From: JACMNW01 sp963708425
GTDB taxonomy: Bacteria > Pseudomonadota > Alphaproteobacteria > Rhodobacterales > Rhodobacteraceae
Length of the DNA: 64,000 nucleotides
Assembly: GCA_963708425.1 (NCBI GenBank)
Contig: OY970206.1
Coordinates: 3,286,001 to 3,350,000 of the forward strand
Reading direction: 5' to 3'
Shown here: positions 59,578 through 64,000 of the stretch, one piece after another
Position numbering within the stretch: position 1 is the first letter of the stretch
How the letters are laid out: each line of letters opens with the position of its first letter
Program-made: the position numbers and the translations under genes
Notes under the pieces: model-generated
What the model was told of the DNA's origin: nothing
Database searches by the model: none
Seen by the model: only the letters and a program-made list of their open reading frames with translations

Positions 59578-60413
59578 CCGATGATGCCCTAAGCCGCATC
59601 GCCGCCGCCCTCGAACGCCTATCCCCGGCTGCAATGCCAACACCCGACTTTGCAGCTGCCGAGGCGTTTGCCTGGCATACCTCGCCAGATCGGCTGCAGC
59701 CGGTAACGGATGTATCCCGCGTCGATATCGGCCTATTGGTCGGCATCAACAGATCGCGCGACATCCTGCTGGAAAACACCCGCCATTTCGCGCGCGGCTT
59801 GCCTGCGAACAATGCCCTGCTGTGGGGCGCGCGGGGCATGGGCAAATCCAGCTTGGTCAAGGCCGTTCACGCCGCGATCCTTGCCGAAGGCCTGCCGCTG
59901 AAAATCGTTGAACTCAGCCGCGAAGACTTGCCCTCGGTCAACCGCCTGTTGCTGCAGTTGCGCCGCGCACAGCACCTCTTCATCCTGTTCTGCGACGATT
60001 TGTCGTTCAGCCATGATGACCAGCATTACAAATCGCTGAAGGCAGTGCTGGACGGCGGCATTGAAGGGCGCCCCGCCAATGTAATCTTCTATGCCACCTC
60101 GAACCGCCGCCACCTGATGCCCCGCGACATGATCGAGAATGAACGGTCGACGGCCATCAGCCCGTCGGAAGCGGTGGAAGAAAAGGTATCTCTGTCAGAT
60201 CGCTTTGGCTTGTGGTTGGGTTTTCATCCCTGCGACCAAGACGAATACCTGGAAATGATCCGTGGCTACTGCGCTGCCCACGGTCTGGACATCAACGATG
60301 AAGACCTGCGCGCCGAGGCTATCGAATGGCAGGCCACCCGTGGCGCGCGGTCTGGCCGCGTGGCCTGGCAGTTTTTCACCGATCTTGCAGCGCGTCGCGG
60401 TATCAAGATGTAG
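59574..60413 (+). CDS. DUF815 family AAA ATPase
   Basis: A 279-residue P-loop protein. Walker A is WGARGMGKSSLVKA near residue 84 and Walker B is LFILFCDDLSFSHDD near 138, then IFYATSNRRHLMPRDM (sensor-like) near 163 and DRFGLWLGFHPCDQDEYLEM. This is the DUF815 group, predicted ATPases of unknown job. It is translationally coupled to tatC, an arrangement seen in relatives. Confidence 0.88.
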   Translation: MTDDALSRIAAALERLSPAAMPTPDFAAAEAFAWHTSPDRLQPVTDVSRVDIGLLVGINRSRDILLENTRHFARGLPANNALLWGARGMGKSSLVKAVHAAILAEGLPLKIVELSREDLPSVNRLLLQLRRAQHLFILFCDDLSFSHDDQHYKSLKAVLDGGIEGRPANVIFYATSNRRHLMPRDMIENERSTAISPSEAVEEKVSLSDRFGLWLGFHPCDQDEYLEMIRGYCAAHGLDINDEDLRAEAIEWQATRGARSGRVAWQFFTDLAARRGIKM

Positions 60414-60417
60414 CTGG

Positions 60418-60450
60418 TGATCCTCGTGCATCACACGAAGATCATCTTTT
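60418..60450 (+). terminator. Terminator after tatABC-DUF815
   Basis: TGATCCTCGTG pairs with CACGAAGATCA (one mismatch in 11) around a 5-base loop, followed by TCTTTT. It lies 5 bases after the DUF815 stop. Confidence 0.6.
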
Positions 60451-60484
60451 AATCATCTGAAGAGCAACAATATTCTGTGGGACT

Positions 60485-61684
60485 CTACTGAAGGTACTGC
60501 ACCGGGTCGATGCTATCGACACCCTTGCGCACCTCAAAGTGCACGAACGCAGGGTTGCCCGCACGTACCGCAGCAATGGTCTGGCCGCGCTTTACCTTGG
60601 CGCCCTTGGCAACCTTGATGCCATCAAGCCCGGCATAAACCGTCAGCAACCCACCCTCATGGCGGATCACCACAATCGGCACCTGTTCGGTATCTTTGGT
60701 GATCGCCGCCACCACGCCATCGGCAGCGGCCTTGACCGAACTGCCTGCGCCAGCGGCAATATCAATACCGTCATTCTTGCCTTTGACATAGCCGCGAATG
60801 ATCTTGCCATCAGCGGGCATCACGAACCTTGCCGCCGACGCAGATGTGCGCTGTTCACCCAGATCGGGTGACGCCGGGGTTTCCTTGGCGGGTTGTGCCG
60901 CGGGTGCCACATCCTCATCTGGCAGTGGTTCGGCAGCAGACGGCGGCACCGGCGTTGGCGATCCTTCGCCCGGTGCCGTTACCACCGTTTCCACCGTTGG
61001 CGCCGATACCCCGGCAACGGCCACTGGTATGATCAGGAACTGGCCTTCACGCACTGACAAATCGGCGGGCAATCCATTCCAATCGGCAATAGCCTTGGCC
61101 GACACGCCATAGCTGCGCGCAATCGAATAGGCCGTCTCGCCGCGGGCAACCTTGTGGCGCTGTGGCTCCGGCCCGGCGGCAGCAGCGGCCGGGGCCGCTG
61201 CAGGGCTGTCACCAACGCGGTCAAGTGCCGTCGTGGCAATACCCGCCACATCAACCCCCTGCGTGCCGCCGCCAATAACCGCGCCCGTATTGCCGCCAAG
61301 CCCGGCCTGAACGCGGCGCGGCAGTACCAGCGTTTCGCCGTCGCGCAACGGATCGTCCGGGCGCAGCGCGTTAAAGCTGGCCAGTTCAGCCGCACCAATC
61401 CCGATCCGGCTGGCCAAACTGGAAACCGTATCGCCGCGCTTGGCCACAGCGACCTGGTAATTCGGATAGTTCAAGATGCCTTGCCCATCGGCGGCAGGCC
61501 GGTTCGCAGTAACTTTTTGTGCGGCCCCCGACGTATCCAAAGCGCCGCCGCCACTTCGCAAATCCCAATCCAAATTGACGCCGCCACCGGCGGTATCATC
61601 ACAAGCGGTCAACGTGGCCAGCGCTGTGGTCAAGGCCAAGGCGCGCAACACTGGGCTGCAAAGAATTTGGGGGCGGGTCATCAT
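60485..61684 (-). CDS. Lipoprotein with two LysM repeats and an M23 peptidase domain (NlpD-like)
   Basis: A 399-residue outer-membrane-type lipoprotein: signal ending LTAC (residue ~27), two LysM domains (VAVKRGDTVSSLASRIGIG-like near 75 and HKVARGETAYSIARSYGVS near 175), a Pro/Ala linker, and a C-terminal M23 fold (GYVKGKNDGIDIAAGAGSSV; VHFEVRKGVDSIDPVQYL). Of the metal ligands, HxH is altered: the first His of the classic site is replaced (NDGIDIAA), which fits NlpD/EnvC-type activators of amidases without own activity. GAGG precedes the start. It is last in surE-pcm-nlpD. Confidence 0.88.
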   Translation of the reverse strand: MMTRPQILCSPVLRALALTTALATLTACDDTAGGGVNLDWDLRSGGGALDTSGAAQKVTANRPAADGQGILNYPNYQVAVAKRGDTVSSLASRIGIGAAELASFNALRPDDPLRDGETLVLPRRVQAGLGGNTGAVIGGGTQGVDVAGIATTALDRVGDSPAAAPAAAAAGPEPQRHKVARGETAYSIARSYGVSAKAIADWNGLPADLSVREGQFLIIPVAVAGVSAPTVETVVTAPGEGSPTPVPPSAAEPLPDEDVAPAAQPAKETPASPDLGEQRTSASAARFVMPADGKIIRGYVKGKNDGIDIAAGAGSSVKAAADGVVAAITKDTEQVPIVVIRHEGGLLTVYAGLDGIKVAKGAKVKRGQTIAAVRAGNPAFVHFEVRKGVDSIDPVQYLQ

Positions 61685-61741
61685 CACTCTGCCTCGTTAT
61701 AAAAGCGCCCGGGTTGATCCCGGTGCGCGCACACCTATTGC

Positions 61742-62425
61742 TCAGTCCGCTCCAAGCCCTTCCACCAGCGGCACAAAGCGCACTGGGCGAAGTTCATGAT
61801 ACTCGAAACCTGTCTCACTTCGCACCACTTTGATCAAGCTTTGCACGGCGTCAGACTGGCCTACGGGCAGCACCATGATACCCCCTATCTTCAACTGCGC
61901 CAATAGGGGGCCGGGGGGGTCTTCGGCTGCTGCCGTCACAATTATGCGGTCAAAAGGCGCCTGTTCGGGCAATCCATGGCTGCCATCAGCCGTCAGCGCG
62001 GTGATATTGGTCAGATCGAGGGCGCGAAACACCTCTTGCGCCTCGCGCACAAGGCTGCGGTGTCGATCCACTGTGTAAACCCTGCGCGCCAGATGCGACA
62101 GGATCGCGGCCTGATAGCCCGACCCGGTTCCCACTTCCAACACCGTATCACGCGGGTTCACCGCCAACGCCTGCGTCATCAAACCAACCACCGTTGGCTG
62201 GCTGATCGTCTGGCCACAGGAAATCGGCAGTGGCATATCCTCATAGGCGCGATTGGCAAAAAGGCCGCGCACGAACAGCCCACGATCAACCGCCTCCATC
62301 GCGTTCAACACGCGGGCATCGGTAATGCCGCGCGACCGCAGCGCAAACAAGAACCGCATCTTGCGTTCGGCAACCGTGCCGTCGGGGCTGTCGTGCCCGT
62401 CTGCCTGATCGCCCGCTGCTGTCAT
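61742..62425 (-). CDS. pcm: Protein-L-isoaspartate O-methyltransferase
   Basis: Repairs isoaspartyl residues in aged proteins with S-adenosylmethionine. In 227 residues AYEDMPLPISCGQTISQPTV and the SAM-binding VLEVGTGSGYQAAILSHLA (residues ~95-113) are clear, with YTVDRHRSLVREA after. It overlaps surE by 4 bases, the common surE-pcm pairing. Confidence 0.95.
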   Translation of the reverse strand: MTAAGDQADGHDSPDGTVAERKMRFLFALRSRGITDARVLNAMEAVDRGLFVRGLFANRAYEDMPLPISCGQTISQPTVVGLMTQALAVNPRDTVLEVGTGSGYQAAILSHLARRVYTVDRHRSLVREAQEVFRALDLTNITALTADGSHGLPEQAPFDRIIVTAAAEDPPGPLLAQLKIGGIMVLPVGQSDAVQSLIKVVRSETGFEYHELRPVRFVPLVEGLGAD

Positions 62426-63207
62426 CCCAACCGCACCGTCAGATCAGCCAACTGGTCATGCGCCGTCAAATCTGCCCGCATTGGCGTGACAGAGATATAG
62501 CCTTGCAAATTCACCGCCGCATCGGTGCCGGGCAGGGTCGGCGTCTGCTGGTGGCCGCCCTTGATCCACAAAAACTTGCGCCCCGATGGTGAATAATGCG
62601 GCTCCAGCCCAAAGGCGGTATCGCGGCGAAACCCCTGCGCCGCCACTTTGATGCCCTTCACTGATGCCGCAGGAACCGGTGGAAAGTTGACGTTATAGAA
62701 CGTCCGGTAATCGACGTTGTCCCAAATACCTTTGTCCAGCAACGCCCGCACCAATGCCACGCCATGCGTGCGCGACGCCTCGAACGGATCGGCCAGATCT
62801 TCGGTCAGCGGCCCTAGAAACTGCGACATGGCAATCGCTGGCAGCCCGTGCAGCGCCGCCTCCATAGCGCCGCCAATGGTCCCAGAATACAGCGTGTTTT
62901 CGGCGGAATTATTGCCCCGGTTTACGCCGGACAGCACCAGATCTGGCAGCGCCCCTTCCAGCACATCAAATAGCCCCGCCAACACACAATCCGCTGGGCT
63001 GCCTTCAGTGGCATACCGGCGCGGCCCCAGTTTGGCGATCATCATCGGGTGCGTATAGCTGATGCAGTGCGCTACGCCCGATTGTTCGAACGCAGGCGCC
63101 ACGATCCAGACCTCGCCCTTTGGCCCGGCAATTTCGGTGGCAATCTCGGTCAGAACCTCTAGCCCGGGGGCGTTGATCCCATCATCGTTGGTGATCAGAA
63201 TGCGCAT
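62422..63207 (-). CDS. surE: 5'/3'-nucleotidase SurE
   Basis: Divalent-metal nucleotidase active in stationary phase, 261 residues. The N-terminal ILITNDDGINAPGL carries the metal-binding DD pair; EQSGVAHCISYTHPM, VLSGVNRGNNSAENTLYSGT and NVNFPPVPAASVKG are the other SurE signatures. The start has AAGGGCGAG just upstream. Confidence 0.96.
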   Translation of the reverse strand: MRILITNDDGINAPGLEVLTEIATEIAGPKGEVWIVAPAFEQSGVAHCISYTHPMMIAKLGPRRYATEGSPADCVLAGLFDVLEGALPDLVLSGVNRGNNSAENTLYSGTIGGAMEAALHGLPAIAMSQFLGPLTEDLADPFEASRTHGVALVRALLDKGIWDNVDYRTFYNVNFPPVPAASVKGIKVAAQGFRRDTAFGLEPHYSPSGRKFLWIKGGHQQTPTLPGTDAAVNLQGYISVTPMRADLTAHDQLADLTVRLG

Positions 63208-63284
63208 TTCTCGCCCTTTGTTGCCTGCTTGGTGTGATAGATGACGAAAGCAAGCGCGGCAAGCGGTGACCAGCCGGTTTCAGG

Positions 63285-64000
63285 CTATTGCGGCGTCCAA
63301 ACCTTCACCGCCTGATCCCGCTCCAGCACATAAAACTGATCCGCAGCCAGCGCCTGCCACTCGCCTTGCACCCCATCCGGCCACACGACCCGCACGTCCG
63401 TCTCTGTCGCATCACCAACCCCAAAGTGCAGCCACCCGGCTTGCCCGCTGGCGTGCCCACCGCCAACTGTCACTTCGCGGCGCATCACCACATCACCGCG
63501 TTTGACCTCAATCCATGCGCCAATGGTATCGGGGTTAACCCCCGGCTGCTTGATCAGAACTTGCAACCAATGGCCCGCATTGGTGCCGGTATTGCGCCAC
63601 AACTGGGCTGGTTCGCGCCGGTTCACCACAACCAGATCAAGCAAGCCATCAAGGTTGAAATCCGCCAGCGCCGCGCCGCGTGACAGCTTCATGCTGGCTA
63701 CCCCCGCCACATCGCCCGCTTCTTGAAACGTGCCATCCGCACGCTGCAATAGCAGGTTATTCGGGTCTTCCGATGCAAAATCCGGCATCGCATCTACATT
63801 GCCTTTGGCGATGAACAGATCAACCATGCCGTCGTTATTCACATCGTCAAACTGTGCATGCCACCCCGTGCTCGGCTTCTTTTCCGGCCCGGTATAGGGC
63901 CTGTGTGCCGTGATCCCCGCCTTGAACGCCAAATCGGCAAAGGTCGGCACCACCGCCGAACCTTCCGCCGCAGGCACTGCGCGTTGCAGCTTGTTATCCG
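63285..64000 (-). CDS. FG-GAP/UnbV (CRTAC1-like) repeat protein, N-terminus beyond window
   Basis: C-terminal ~238 residues of a beta-propeller protein. FG-GAP/VCBS calcium-loop repeats are seen: FDDVNNDGMVDLFIAKGNV and ADFNLDGLLDLVVVNRR, followed by an ASPIC/UnbV-like C-terminal domain with GAWIEVKRGDVVMRREVTVG and LHFGVGDATETDVRVVWPDG. The frame stays open to the window edge, so the start is outside. These proteins are usually exported; function unknown. Confidence 0.85.
   Translation of the reverse strand, partial: DNKLQRAVPAAEGSAVVPTFADLAFKAGITAHRPYTGPEKKPSTGWHAQFDDVNNDGMVDLFIAKGNVDAMPDFASEDPNNLLLQRADGTFQEAGDVAGVASMKLSRGAALADFNLDGLLDLVVVNRREPAQLWRNTGTNAGHWLQVLIKQPGVNPDTIGAWIEVKRGDVVMRREVTVGGGHASGQAGWLHFGVGDATETDVRVVWPDGVQGEWQALAADQFYVLERDQAVKVWTPQ

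Noticed and set aside
1..64000. CRISPR array, tRNA or rRNA genes, prophage or insertion sequences
   Set aside because: No spaced direct repeats, cloverleaf-like segments, transposase frames or terminal inverted repeats were recognised by eye.

Overview
The window reads as a chromosomal segment of an alphaproteobacterium of the order Rhodobacterales (Rhodobacter/Roseobacter group). This rests on GC-rich coding with many ATGA/TGATG stop-start overlaps, a full 14-subunit nuoA-N cluster interspersed with small Rhodobacterales-type genes (DUF5337, DUF5333, a helix-hairpin-helix-like protein) and followed by birA-coaX-rnj, a tatABC-DUF815-M23-pcm-surE block, and a PntA fused into one chain. No rRNA, tRNA, insertion sequence or CRISPR array was seen.

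Layout. 1-7221: kynureninase (cut by the left edge), an isoprenylcysteine methyltransferase-like membrane protein, pntAB transhydrogenase, a PAP2 phosphatase and a DUF3422 membrane protein. 7230-19906: a peptide-use region. A leftward dipeptide/oligopeptide ABC operon in the order ATPase-ATPase-binding protein-permease-permease diverges from a rightward run of an M20 deacetylase, a DadA-like FAD amino-acid oxidoreductase, a YegD-type Hsp70, an M20 amidohydrolase and an acyl-CoA ligase. 19907-27072: a decayed cydB end, moaA, a small lipoprotein, the leftward glmU-glmS-alkD operon, and rightward gph plus a membrane-anchored SNase-like protein.

27534-50765: the complex I locus, nuoA to nuoN in order, then birA, coaX and rnj. 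Nine non-nuo genes lie inside it. The most striking is a Met-rich HdeA-like periplasmic protein on the opposite strand between nuoA and nuoB. It has its own terminator, and beyond it a diverged second copy of the nuoA 3' end abuts nuoB, so the junction looks like an insertion or recombination scar that left nuoA intact. Two other genes (after nuoD and before nuoG) are tightly overlapped orphans with base composition that looks less GC-rich than their neighbours. NuoL carries an acidic TEAAPAEDHA-type repeat insert of about 80 residues, and NuoE and a neighbouring gene share a C-terminal domain.

50857-64000: a DEAD-box helicase facing rnj, a YiiX-like hydrolase, prfC, a variant SDR oxidoreductase, an orphan FbpC-type ATPase, a short HTH regulator, tatABC with a coupled DUF815 ATPase, then a leftward surE-pcm-M23 lipoprotein operon and a partial FG-GAP/UnbV protein at the right edge.
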